A stretch of 64,000 nt of DNA, from NCBI GenBank assembly GCA_029782215.1, contig JAKOVD010000127.1, positions 62,001 to 126,000 of the forward strand, in the 5' to 3' direction. This document shows positions 45,089 to 53,211 of this stretch, in pieces. Both the position numbers and the translations under genes were made by a program. A model generated the notes under the pieces. The model did no database searches. It was not told the DNA's origin and saw only the letters and a list, made by a program, of their open reading frames with translations. Every line of letters starts with the position of its first letter. The stretch's first letter is position 1. The DNA comes from Chloroflexota bacterium (GTDB lineage: Bacteria > Chloroflexota > Anaerolineae > J102).

Positions 45089-45137
45089 AACGTGCGACAC
45101 AACTGGCTATCTGCATTCGCCTGTGGTGTCGCACGTT
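45089..45137. promoter_or_regulatory. 12-bp inverted repeat upstream of the AbrB-type gene
   Basis: AACGTGCGACAC (45089-45100) and GTGTCGCACGTT (45126-45137) are perfect inverted copies separated by 25 bp. This could be an operator for the adjacent AbrB-type protein or an RNA hairpin just after acsB. Confidence 0.6.
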
Positions 45138-45143
45138 GCTGGA

Positions 45144-47480
45144 CTAGAACATCGGATCCATCATCAGCGCCGGATGGTTGTGCTCTTCCATCCAGGCCAG
45201 GAGCTCCTCGACGGTGGTGGCGCCGCGCTCGTCGCAGATCTTGCCGATCAGGTCAGGGTCGCCCTCGCGCTCCGCCACAACCTTCAGCTCATCGGACATC
45301 GATTCCTTCAGGAAGCTGCTCATCCAGACGACCCGCTTGAAACCGCCGTCGGAGTAGATGAACTTGGGGCTGATCAGGTAGTACTTGCCCACGCCCATGA
45401 CGCCCGGGGTCTGCAGACCGCCGCCGGCGATGCCGGCCAGCGTGCTGAAGGTCATCCCGGCCGGGGTCATGCTGGTGTCCTCGCGGCTGACGACCATGAC
45501 GCCGTTGGCCTCGGGAATCAGCATGACGATGCACTCGAAGCAGCCGCACGCCGTCATGGGGTTCTCCATGATCGAGTACATGGCCACTTCCTGCACCACG
45601 CCGTGGGAGCCGTTCTCGGCGTAGCCGTTCGTGCCCTCCCAGTAGCCCTTCTTGATGTCGATCGGCTTCATCAGCTTGATCGGCTGGTTGGGACCGGTGG
45701 GGTTGATGCTGAAGGAGGCTTTGCAGTCGAGCCAGTTGTAGGCGCCGCACAGCCCCAGCCGCTCAGGGCTGACGATGCAGACATGGTTGGGGGCGAAGGA
45801 CTGGCAGAGGGTGCACGAGTAGAACTCGTCCACCTTGTCGTCCGTCAGGTCGGCCAGACGGCGGTTGCGGTAGTCGTAGGCGTCGCGCGCCTTGTCCAGC
45901 CAGGCCTTGAACTGGTCCGGGTCGGTGTAGATGGTCACCTGCACCTTGTCGACGATGGCGCCGAAATCGGCGTGGAAGCGGGCATGCAGGATCTTGCCGA
46001 AGTGCTCCAGATCAAAGCCCTTCTCGGCCGCAGCGTTCGAGATGCGAATCCAGGCGATGTCGCGCTGGCCGATGTGCTGGATGCCGGAGGCGCCGTTGAC
46101 AAAGTAGTGCACCTGGCGCTCGAGCACCGGCTCGAAATCCTTCTGCATCTGGCGGCCCGCCACGTCGATCACGATGCCCATGTCCATGTGGCCCTGAGCC
46201 GGCTGGTCGGCGAACTTGGGACCGACGACCTCGATCTTGCCGTCGACCACTTCCTCCAGGTTCGCCATGCGCAGGTACTCAAACGCGCGCGAGTACTTGC
46301 CTCCGAACTCGACCCGCATGTCGGCCTTGCGCACCACCTCGCCCTCAAAGGCGGAGCCGTAGGGGACCGGTACAGGCACGTTAGCGACCTTGACCTTGAC
46401 GCCGCGCACCTCGATGCACTTCTGCACCAGGCGCTCCGCTTTCTCCAGGTCATCCTTGCCGTCGATCTCATTGAACGGCATGCTCACCACATGCTCGTAG
46501 CGGGTGACGCCCGTCGGCAGGATCTCAGGGATGACGGTATCGGCAATGACGGGGAAGCCGAAGTTGATGGCGCCGGCGGCGGCGGCGTACTTGAGGTCAT
46601 CCACCTCGCCCAGCGCCAGCACAAAGGCGAAGACGCGCTCCTTATTGTACAGAAGGATCTCGCGCGACTGGCCCGCCTTGAGACCGCCAAAGGTCAGGGC
46701 CGAACGGGTGGCAAAGCCCAGGGCGTAGATGGCGCTCAACGTATCCGTGCCGAAGGGTACGGTGTACGTATCGTAGCCGAGTTCCACACCCTCTTCGGCG
46801 AGCTGGTGGATGATGCTGCGCCCGTTCACATTTCCGGAGAGGAAGGTGAGGATGTTGCGGCGCTGCAGCTCACGGACGAGCTTGACCGCGACCTCGTTGG
46901 ATTTGGCGCAGCCGACGATGGCGGCAAAGCCGGGCATACGCCCGTCCACCAACTGGATGCCCCAGGAACGCAGTTGGATGTCGTCGATGGGACCGTTCAG
47001 GTGGCCATCCGTGACGGCCGAGCCGACCTTGTCCGCACCGTGGCTGTGGCCGGCGCCGTTGCCATTGCCGTTGGTGCCCATGTCAGGGCTGGTGAACGAG
47101 GTTCCCCCCGCCAGCTCGAAGCCGGGCATCGGTTCAGGCTGCAGACCGTACACGAAACGCACGGCCTCGATCGTCTCTGCCGCCAGCAGCGTCGCCATGC
47201 CCGAGTCCAGGGTCTCACCCAGGTAGGGCGTCCAATGATGGGGTGCGGGCACAGGATGCAGCAGGGAGCGGGCGTGTTGGAGCACCGGCTCCAGTTGGCC
47301 CAGCTTCTCGACGGCCGTCCCCGTCATGCCGAAGATGGTGGGCAGGTAGTAGGCAGTATTGGGAAACGCGACGGGTGTGTCCGGGCCTTTGTCCTGCATG
47401 GCCTTGTCGAGCATGACCTCGGCTTCCATGACCAGGGCATTGGCGCCGCGAATGGCTCGGGTTGCGATATATCGGGACAT
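45144..47480 (-). CDS. acsB: Acetyl-CoA synthase (CODH/ACS complex subunit beta)
   Basis: 778 aa, bacterial three-domain type. It joins CO, the CFeSP methyl group and CoA at the Ni-Ni-[4Fe-4S] A-cluster. The A-cluster cysteines have the Moorella spacing: SCTLCQSFAPNHVC then a Cys nine residues on (GLCGAY), and the distal-nickel Cys-Gly-Cys motif in TACGCFEC. A Gly/Asn/His-rich insert (around MGTNGNGNGAGHSHG) lies near residue 135 between the N-terminal CODH-binding region and the next domain and accounts for the extra length over the 729-aa Moorella enzyme. ATG 47480 follows GGAGG at 4 nt. Confidence 0.96.
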   Translation of the reverse strand: MSRYIATRAIRGANALVMEAEVMLDKAMQDKGPDTPVAFPNTAYYLPTIFGMTGTAVEKLGQLEPVLQHARSLLHPVPAPHHWTPYLGETLDSGMATLLAAETIEAVRFVYGLQPEPMPGFELAGGTSFTSPDMGTNGNGNGAGHSHGADKVGSAVTDGHLNGPIDDIQLRSWGIQLVDGRMPGFAAIVGCAKSNEVAVKLVRELQRRNILTFLSGNVNGRSIIHQLAEEGVELGYDTYTVPFGTDTLSAIYALGFATRSALTFGGLKAGQSREILLYNKERVFAFVLALGEVDDLKYAAAAGAINFGFPVIADTVIPEILPTGVTRYEHVVSMPFNEIDGKDDLEKAERLVQKCIEVRGVKVKVANVPVPVPYGSAFEGEVVRKADMRVEFGGKYSRAFEYLRMANLEEVVDGKIEVVGPKFADQPAQGHMDMGIVIDVAGRQMQKDFEPVLERQVHYFVNGASGIQHIGQRDIAWIRISNAAAEKGFDLEHFGKILHARFHADFGAIVDKVQVTIYTDPDQFKAWLDKARDAYDYRNRRLADLTDDKVDEFYSCTLCQSFAPNHVCIVSPERLGLCGAYNWLDCKASFSINPTGPNQPIKLMKPIDIKKGYWEGTNGYAENGSHGVVQEVAMYSIMENPMTACGCFECIVMLIPEANGVMVVSREDTSMTPAGMTFSTLAGIAGGGLQTPGVMGVGKYYLISPKFIYSDGGFKRVVWMSSFLKESMSDELKVVAEREGDPDLIGKICDERGATTVEELLAWMEEHNHPALMMDPMF

Positions 47481-47514
47481 GTGACCTCCAGGAGGTTTGC
47501 TACTCAGGTCAAAC

Positions 47515-47572
47515 GAGTACTGCGTACTGCGCAATACGTGATCCGTCCCACGCAATACGCAGTACGCATCAC
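47515..47572. repeat. GTACTGCG inverted repeats between cooS and acsB
   Basis: GCGTACTGCG (47522-47531) and CGCAGTACGC (47558-47567) are inverted copies embedded in GTACTGCG/GCAATACG units, so the acsB 5' leader can form a hairpin upstream of its ribosome site. Confidence 0.7.
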
Positions 47573-47575
47573 AGC

Positions 47576-49591
47576 TCAGTTCGGCGAGACTCCGTAAAGA
47601 GCGGCTCGCTTGTCGGCTAGGGACATCGACTCGAGTTCGAGCATGCGGGCGTCGCCGCTGCGGCCATAGCGCTCAGGCTGCCACTCGGGCAGGCCCAGGG
47701 CGGCGCGCTTCTTGTCAATGTGGTCAAGCGTGCGCTGGATCATCTCGTCGACGTCGGGGATGAACTCGAGCTTGCCGCCGTAGATCTCTTCCCAACCTTC
47801 GCTGATGTAGCGCAGCACATCGGCGCTGTCGGAGACCTTGTCGGGCATGCCGCTCACCGGCGAGGCGCCGCCGAAGATGACATAGGCGCCGGAGGCGACG
47901 CAGTACGTGCCGATGGCCAGTGCCTTCTCGCTCATCCACTCCGGGGCCAGACCCACGGCGGGCACCTGGTCGATGTCATCGCCCAGGCCGCCTTCCTCCA
48001 CGATCTGCGTCAGCACGGTGAGGATGCGGGTGTTGTCCACGCACGAGCCCATGTGCAGCACCGGCGGGATGCCTACCGTCTCACAGACCTCGCGCAGGCC
48101 CGGACCTACCTGGTCAAGACCGGCTTCGCCCAACAAGAGACCGAGCTTGGCGCTGGCGATGGCGCCGCAGCCCGTTTCGACCACGAGCACGTCCTGCTTG
48201 AGCAGTTCCCGGGTCACATAGGTGTGCAGCCAGTCCTGCTTGCTGCGGGGGTTGTTGCAGCCCACGATGGCGGCCACGCCGCGAATGCGCCCCGACATGA
48301 TGGCATCGTTGAGGGGCCGGAAGGACCCGCGGTAGGCGCCGCCGAGCATGTAGTTGATGTACTCGTGCGAGAAGCCGGGCACCAGCGATTCCTTGACCTG
48401 CGGAATCTGCGTCTTGCCGCGGTTGGCATAGTTGTCGATGGCCGCCTTCAGAATCTGCTTGGCGATGGCCAGGGCATTGTGCTCGTCGAACTCGATGTGC
48501 GTGGCGCCCTTGATCTTCACCTTGGGTGAGGTGGTGATGACCTTGGTGTGGAACTTCTCGGCCAGCATCACCAGGGCCTGCATGATGCACTGCACGTCCA
48601 CCACCATTGCCTCGACGGCGCCGGTTAGGATCGACAGCTCCTGGTGGAGGAAGTTGCCTGCGGCGGGGATGCCCTGGCGCATCAGGATCTCGTTGGCCGT
48701 GCAACAGATGCCCGCCAGGTTGACGCCCTTGGCGCCGGCGGCGTGGGCATACTCGATCACTTCCGGGTCCTGGGACGCGGCAACGAGCATCTGGCTCAGC
48801 GTGGGCTCGTGGCCGTGCACGACGACGTTGACCATGTCGTCCTTGAGCACGCCCAGGTTGGCCTGCCCCAGAACCGGGGCCGGCGTGCCAAAGAGGATGT
48901 CCGAGATATCGGTCGCCATCATGCTCCCGCCCCAGCCATCGGCCAGCGAGGTGCGCACCGCATGGTTGAGCAGGTGAGCGGGATCCTGGTCGTCGCCGAT
49001 GTGGGTCCGGTGCAGCGCCTCCACAACCTCACGATCGATGCCGCGGGGAATGACCCCGTGCTCGCGCCACAGCTTCTGCCGCTTTTCGGGCGCCCGGATG
49101 ATCGGGGCGATTTCGCCGCGCTGTTGGCCGTATTGGGCGATGTATAGGTCGGCCAGGTCGTTGGCGATCTCCTTGGGTGAACGCCCTTCGATGGCGATGT
49201 TGAACTTGGACGCCACCATGCGCAGCTTGGCGACGTCGCGGATGTAGTAGCCATCCGCATCATCGTTGGCGACGGCCTTGAGCGTAAACGCCATGTCGCG
49301 GCCGTGGTCCGAATGGGCGGCGGCGCCAGCGGCGATCGCCCGCACCAGGTTGCGGGCCTGGATCGTGTCGATCGTCGCTCCGCAAACGCCCACGGCGCCT
49401 TCCTTGGTGAGTCGGCAGGGGCCCATGCCGCACTGCTTGCAGCACATGCCGGCGCCGCCGATGTTGCAGGGGCTCATCTCGCTGGCACGCGTGAAGGCCG
49501 TGCCGATGCCCAACTCTTCCGCGCGAATGAGCATCTGCTGCGCCGCAGGATCGGCGCTGTAGTCCTCGATGCGAATCTCTTTCTTGGCCAT
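47576..49591 (-). CDS. cooS: Anaerobic Ni-containing carbon monoxide dehydrogenase
   Basis: 671 aa (AcsA/CooS). It interconverts CO and CO2 at the Ni-Fe-S C-cluster. N-terminal D- and B-cluster cysteines lie in SPCNIGGAGMCCKQCGMGPCR and VGVCGAT. C-cluster ligands are VVHGHEP (His), LAGICCTAN, VDVQCIMQ, VGCNNPRSK, ETGCGAIA and MGSCVDN (Cys). Adjacent acsB and the CFeSP genes identify it as the acetyl-CoA-synthase-associated form rather than an energy-converting or standalone CODH. It is 11 bp downstream of the HMA-like gene, which is therefore co-translated or at least co-transcribed. Confidence 0.96.
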   Translation of the reverse strand: MAKKEIRIEDYSADPAAQQMLIRAEELGIGTAFTRASEMSPCNIGGAGMCCKQCGMGPCRLTKEGAVGVCGATIDTIQARNLVRAIAAGAAAHSDHGRDMAFTLKAVANDDADGYYIRDVAKLRMVASKFNIAIEGRSPKEIANDLADLYIAQYGQQRGEIAPIIRAPEKRQKLWREHGVIPRGIDREVVEALHRTHIGDDQDPAHLLNHAVRTSLADGWGGSMMATDISDILFGTPAPVLGQANLGVLKDDMVNVVVHGHEPTLSQMLVAASQDPEVIEYAHAAGAKGVNLAGICCTANEILMRQGIPAAGNFLHQELSILTGAVEAMVVDVQCIMQALVMLAEKFHTKVITTSPKVKIKGATHIEFDEHNALAIAKQILKAAIDNYANRGKTQIPQVKESLVPGFSHEYINYMLGGAYRGSFRPLNDAIMSGRIRGVAAIVGCNNPRSKQDWLHTYVTRELLKQDVLVVETGCGAIASAKLGLLLGEAGLDQVGPGLREVCETVGIPPVLHMGSCVDNTRILTVLTQIVEEGGLGDDIDQVPAVGLAPEWMSEKALAIGTYCVASGAYVIFGGASPVSGMPDKVSDSADVLRYISEGWEEIYGGKLEFIPDVDEMIQRTLDHIDKKRAALGLPEWQPERYGRSGDARMLELESMSLADKRAALYGVSPN

Positions 49592-49602
49592 GATGGAACC
49601 TC

Positions 49603-49992
49603 TCAGTTGTCAGTGTGTTTGAGTGGGCCCATACCCGGGCAGGGCCAAAGCGGCCGGCCCGCGTATGAAACGCTCTGGGTGAAGCCAACGACTTTCGTAG
49701 CCTGGACATACGAGGCTGTGTGGCGGAAATAGGTGCCCTCACCGGCCGCGTCGGTCACGGGTTTGCCGGTTTCGGCGGGCAGCGGCAGCTCGCCGAGATA
49801 GCCGGCATCGGCCAGCACCTTTTCGATGGCAGCAGGTTCAACCCGCTGCGGATCGTAGGTAATCTCGGCGGCCTGGAAAGCACTGCTGGCGTAGACATCA
49901 TCGACGCCGGGCAGCGCCAACAATAGCCTGCGCACCTCAACGACATGGTGATCGGCGTACATTGCTGGCAGAGACAGGGTTACGGTTTGCAT
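49603..49992 (-). CDS. HMA-like domain protein lacking the Cys-x-x-Cys site
   Basis: 129 aa. The first 70 residues have the beta-alpha-beta-beta-alpha-beta pattern of heavy-metal-associated domains: TVTLSLPAMYADHHVVEVRRLLLALPGVDDV, AEITYDPQRVEPAAIEKVLADAGY. The metal loop, normally M-x-C-x-x-C, reads MYADHHV, so His-His replaces the cysteines. A C-terminal extension with GTYFRHTASY and PLWPCPGMG has the only cysteine. As first gene of the CODH/ACS operon it is a candidate nickel chaperone or structural accessory; this is inference. A GGAGGT site precedes the ATG. Confidence 0.75.
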   Translation of the reverse strand: MQTVTLSLPAMYADHHVVEVRRLLLALPGVDDVYASSAFQAAEITYDPQRVEPAAIEKVLADAGYLGELPLPAETGKPVTDAAGEGTYFRHTASYVQATKVVGFTQSVSYAGRPLWPCPGMGPLKHTDN

Positions 49993-50013
49993 ACGGTCAC
50001 CTCCGGTAGAAGC

Positions 50014-50071
50014 AAAAAGACCGCCCCCGGTCCAGGCGGAGTGTGGCTCCGGTGCTGGCCAGGTGGCGGTC
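50014..50071 (-). terminator. Terminator-like hairpin in the CODH/ACS operon leader
   Basis: On the minus strand GACCG-GGGG-CGGTC (50032 to 50019) is followed by UUUUU (50018 to 50014), 22 nt before the HMA-like ATG. The same 3' arm can instead pair with GACCGCC at 50071-50065. This looks like an attenuator, though the stem is short. Confidence 0.45.
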
Positions 50072-50183
50072 AGAGTGTCCTGAGTTCTGCGATGCCATCA
50101 TCGGCATCTGATGGTCTTGTGCAGCCACTGCGTTTGCATGTTCTCTTTGCAGAAAGTGGCGTTGATGGTGATGGACCACCAAC

Positions 50184-50233
50184 ATGCATCAAGTCTAGTC
50201 AAATCGAAGTGCGCCGCCATGATCTAAATCATG
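50184..50233 (-). promoter_or_regulatory. CRP/FNR-type operator and promoter of the CODH/ACS operon
   Basis: CATGATCTAAATCATG (50218-50233) is a palindrome containing the FNR core TGAT-N4-ATCA. On the minus strand a -10-like TAGACT lies at 50197-50192, predicting a start near 50185-50184, so the palindrome centre falls at about -41, the class II activator position. No good -35 hexamer is present, as expected for an activator-dependent promoter. The leader to the HMA-like ATG would be about 190 nt. I saw nothing else coding in 49993-50306 apart from a 13-codon ORF at 50139-50098. Confidence 0.55.
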
Positions 50234-50306
50234 TGTGCAGCAAGTTATGGCCGCGTTTTGCGGCGGTCCACCCCCGGATCGGCCCCTCTGGCGATCGCGA
50301 GACCCT

Positions 50307-51029
50307 TTAGCGGGGCGAAGTGCGCAACCCGGCAACCCCGCTCACATAGAGACGCGCCCGCCCGCGCTTGCCGGCGTCAGACAGAACGTTCAGGCGCACC
50401 AGGCAGTAGGTCATCTTCTGCGCCAGCCCCAGCGGGCATGACAGCGCCGCCGCCAGGTCCCGGTTGGTGAAAGGCTGCGCCAGGTCCGCCGGAAGGAGAT
50501 CGCCCAGGTCGCCGGGAGAGTCAAAACGGACGGCCCCCACCACACCCATCAGCCGCGCCCCTGCCACGCTCCACCCCTTGCGCCGCCAGCTCCCGGCGCC
50601 ATCGTTGCGCAGAACCACCTCCTCCTGCGTCAGCACCACCTCCAACGCCAGGTTCGGGTCGGCCAGCATCGAGGGCATGCGCACCAACTCACGGAAGACC
50701 TCCTCCACCCGTCCGCGCTTCGGCGACTTTCTCCTCCCCAGCCTGACGCCGCTGGCGTCCTCCCTCAGCACCCATCTCTCGTAGGCCACCGGGTGGACCA
50801 GGAGCACCCGGTGGTCCGTCAGCAAACGCTGGAGCTTGCCGCGGATGGCAGTGAAATTGCCCGTCTGGATCTCGATCAGCAGGTCCGGCCGCTCGCCCGC
50901 AGGCGAAGGCCGCACGATGTCCACGACGAATCCATCTACAGGCTGCTCGATCAGGTCGCCGGGCCTGCGGTACCACGACTTGAGACCGGCATGGAGCAAG
51001 CTCTCGTTCAGCCCGCCAATGCCACTCAA
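50307..51029 (-). CDS. PD-(D/E)XK-like protein with C-terminal winged helix, function unknown
   Basis: 240 aa. The N-terminal half has a restriction-nuclease-like core: FVVDIVRP, PDLLIEIQTGNFTAIRGKL and HRVLLVHPVAYERWV, with Asp and Glu in the expected strands but Gln in place of the usual Lys neighbour, so catalysis is uncertain. The C-terminal part, LAQPFTNRDLAAALSCPLGLAQKMTYCL, reads as a winged helix-turn-helix. It is 31 bp downstream of the radical SAM gene on the same strand. It has no obvious link to the CODH operon that begins after it. Confidence 0.68.
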   Translation of the reverse strand: MSGIGGLNESLLHAGLKSWYRRPGDLIEQPVDGFVVDIVRPSPAGERPDLLIEIQTGNFTAIRGKLQRLLTDHRVLLVHPVAYERWVLREDASGVRLGRRKSPKRGRVEEVFRELVRMPSMLADPNLALEVVLTQEEVVLRNDGAGSWRRKGWSVAGARLMGVVGAVRFDSPGDLGDLLPADLAQPFTNRDLAAALSCPLGLAQKMTYCLVRLNVLSDAGKRGRARLYVSGVAGLRTSPR

Positions 51030-51060
51030 GTCGGCCCACCCGTCCGGGCCGGCTGCGAGG

Positions 51061-52356
51061 TCAGGGACACTGGATCACGCCCTGCGCCCACAGACAGCCG
51101 CCGCAGGCCGGGGCGGTGTTGCCAATGCAGTCCTCTTCGTTGGCCACCGAGAGGTCGCAGCCGCCGCAGTAGGTGCAGGGCGGAAAGCCAAAGCTTTGCA
51201 CCCGCATCCGGTAGGCCACATAGTCGGGATCGAGCCAGAGATCGCCCAGGCCGTGGTCGCGCACGTTGCCGATGATGTGGCTGTGCGACAGCCTCGGCTT
51301 GCCGTGCAGGTAGCTGCTCTGGGTATGCATCAGCGGCCAGCAGGGGCTCACGTCGCCATTCCAGGCGACGGTCATCGACCCGCTCTCAATATAGTTGCAC
51401 ACGTCATTGCTGTTCGCCCACTCGTTCCCGGCATAGCTGACGCTGAAACCGCTGTTGAAAGCCTGGAAAAGGGCCTCGCGGGTCAGCTCGTCGAAATCCA
51501 TCTTGGGCAGGCTGAGCCGGGGCACGTGCACGGACGGCATGTACGTCAGGGAGCGCAGCGTGCGCTTGTAAAGCACTTCTTCCTGAAGATCCGCCGTCAC
51601 CGGCAGCACGTTGCTCACGGAGAAGTGCTTGGCGCCCAGGCGCTTGGCCAGCTTGAGCAGCGCCGGCAGGTCGCCGATGTTCCGCTTCATCGCCACAAAG
51701 GCGATTCCCAGCTCCGGCCTGGCCAGGTAAAACCCCTTGCGCATATGCCGGAATCGCTCAAGGTTGGCGAGGACGTTGGGTAGCTCCGCGCCCAGGCGCA
51801 CATCGGCGTAGCTCTCCGGCCGGGCGCCGTCGATCGACACCCACAGGAGGTCAAGTCCACTTTCGACCAGTTCGCGGGTCCGCTTCTCGGTCAGCAGCGT
51901 GCCGTTGGTGATCATCTCCACCCGCGCTCCCAGCGCCTTGACCCGGCCGATCCATTCCGCGGTGCGGCGATGGAAGAGCGGTTCGCCGATGCCCCCGAAG
52001 TACACTAGGGGCTTGGTCTCGAGCGTCTCGAGTCCCTTCAGAAACGCCGAGAACGTGGCCTCTGACATGCGTCCCATGGGGATATCCCAGGAATTGCGGA
52101 AGCAAGTCCGGCAGGCGATGTTGCAGTTGTCCGTCGGCTCGATGTAGACCTTCGCCAGGTGCGTGACGGGCCGGTGCAGGCGCAGGCCGTTGGTCGCGTC
52201 CTCGATCCGCAGTTGCGCTCCCGGCGTCAGGCCCATCCGCGCCACGACATCCGGCGGCAGGACCAAACGTCCCTGCTCGTCGACGTGGGCCCATTCGGTG
52301 GGTTTAGCGGGCGCGCCCGCCGCGGGATTGAGTGTGAGGGTATCGGCAATCGCCAT
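51061..52356 (-). CDS. Radical SAM/SPASM protein with N-terminal AbrB-like domain
   Basis: 431 aa. Residues about 20-60 resemble a swapped-hairpin AbrB module (WAHVDEQGRLVLPPDVVARMGLTPG). The radical SAM core follows with CNIACRTCF (the CxxxCxxC cluster), YFGGIGEPLFH and MITNGTLLTE. The C-terminal SPASM region has many cysteines, including CTYCGGCDL, EEDCIG and CGGC. This architecture resembles the radical SAM maturases found beside tungsten-dependent oxidoreductases, but no such oxidoreductase is in the window, so the substrate is open. It is 26 bp downstream of the DUF1638 gene and 31 bp upstream of the nuclease-like gene. Confidence 0.88.
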   Translation of the reverse strand: MAIADTLTLNPAAGAPAKPTEWAHVDEQGRLVLPPDVVARMGLTPGAQLRIEDATNGLRLHRPVTHLAKVYIEPTDNCNIACRTCFRNSWDIPMGRMSEATFSAFLKGLETLETKPLVYFGGIGEPLFHRRTAEWIGRVKALGARVEMITNGTLLTEKRTRELVESGLDLLWVSIDGARPESYADVRLGAELPNVLANLERFRHMRKGFYLARPELGIAFVAMKRNIGDLPALLKLAKRLGAKHFSVSNVLPVTADLQEEVLYKRTLRSLTYMPSVHVPRLSLPKMDFDELTREALFQAFNSGFSVSYAGNEWANSNDVCNYIESGSMTVAWNGDVSPCWPLMHTQSSYLHGKPRLSHSHIIGNVRDHGLGDLWLDPDYVAYRMRVQSFGFPPCTYCGGCDLSVANEEDCIGNTAPACGGCLWAQGVIQCP

Positions 52357-52382
52357 GGGTCGTCACTCCAATGGGGATAGAT

Positions 52383-53090
52383 TTATTCCAGACTGCGCAG
52401 GAATTGAGCCTGCTGGATTTCGCCGCCGGGGGGGATCACCACCAGGTCGCCGTCCACCAGGCTGAGGTCCCTGGTCGCAGCGGCCAGGCGGCGGGCAAAG
52501 TCATCAGACCCCAGGACCTCGGCGTAGCGAACATTCCACCGCTCACAGAACTTCGCCACGGCCTGGGCCTGCGCGCGGTAGCCGTTCATGTCAGCCGGGT
52601 TGTGGGCGACGAGGGCGATCCGCTTATAGTGGTGGTACTGCTGGTCGAGCAGCCAGTCGGCGGTCTCCTCGTCGAACCGCTCCAGGTATTCCTCGTGCTC
52701 ATGCAGGGGATGACTTCCCGACTCCAGCCAGCCCCGGTTGAGGTAGAACGTGGCGGGCGAGGTCTCGAACTCCCGGCGATAGGCGTCGTAGGAACCCAAC
52801 ATCATGGCGATACAGTCGTCCATGCGCGGCACCAGGAGGGTGTGCATTCCTGCCTTGATGCCCACGATGCCGTTGCCGCACAGGCCATAGCCCACGACGA
52901 CCAGGCTTGGTCGTTCCAGCTTATCGATCTCAGCCTGGACCGCCTTGGCGATCTTGGGCGGCGTGCGATGCAGCCCGTAATCCAGGAACGTCACCTGGCT
53001 GGCCATCATGTCGGGTAGGTAGTGCTCAAGCAGAACCTGGAAGATGCGGCAGGCAATGACGACGATGGGAGGATGGTCGGAAGATGTCAT
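52383..53090 (-). CDS. DUF1638 protein
   Basis: 235 aa. It is recognised by VIACRIFQVLLEHYLP, LVVVGYGLCGNG, LLVPRMDDCIAMMLGS and the C-terminal VDGDLVVIPPGG. DUF1638 proteins often sit beside corrinoid-dependent methyltransferase genes in methanogens and acetogens; their reaction is unknown. The neighbourhood here, near a CODH/ACS operon and directly upstream of a radical SAM maturase, fits that trend. ATG 53090 or GTG 53099 could be the start. It likely forms an operon with the two genes that follow. Confidence 0.85.
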   Translation of the reverse strand: MTSSDHPPIVVIACRIFQVLLEHYLPDMMASQVTFLDYGLHRTPPKIAKAVQAEIDKLERPSLVVVGYGLCGNGIVGIKAGMHTLLVPRMDDCIAMMLGSYDAYRREFETSPATFYLNRGWLESGSHPLHEHEEYLERFDEETADWLLDQQYHHYKRIALVAHNPADMNGYRAQAQAVAKFCERWNVRYAEVLGSDDFARRLAAATRDLSLVDGDLVVIPPGGEIQQAQFLRSLE

Positions 53091-53211
53091 GCGGTTCACA
53101 CGCAGAAGGGCGTCGCTGGGCGGTTGAGGGTGCGATTCTGGTACAAAGGAACTATTATGGTAGCCGCTCCGCTCAGGATAGGGAAATCAAGCGGCGAGGA
53201 TGGCCTCTGGT

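Noticed and set aside
41399..47572. CRISPR array as explanation of the short repeats
   Set aside because: Units are 6-12 bp, directly adjacent and without spacers; no cas genes are present.
44880..47597. 905-codon open frame on the plus strand opposite acsB
   Set aside because: Antisense shadow; the minus strand encodes acetyl-CoA synthase with all A-cluster cysteines.
50121..50130. GCCACTG motif suggestive of a cobalamin riboswitch
   Set aside because: It is on the plus strand, opposite to the operon, and the other conserved B12-box elements are absent.
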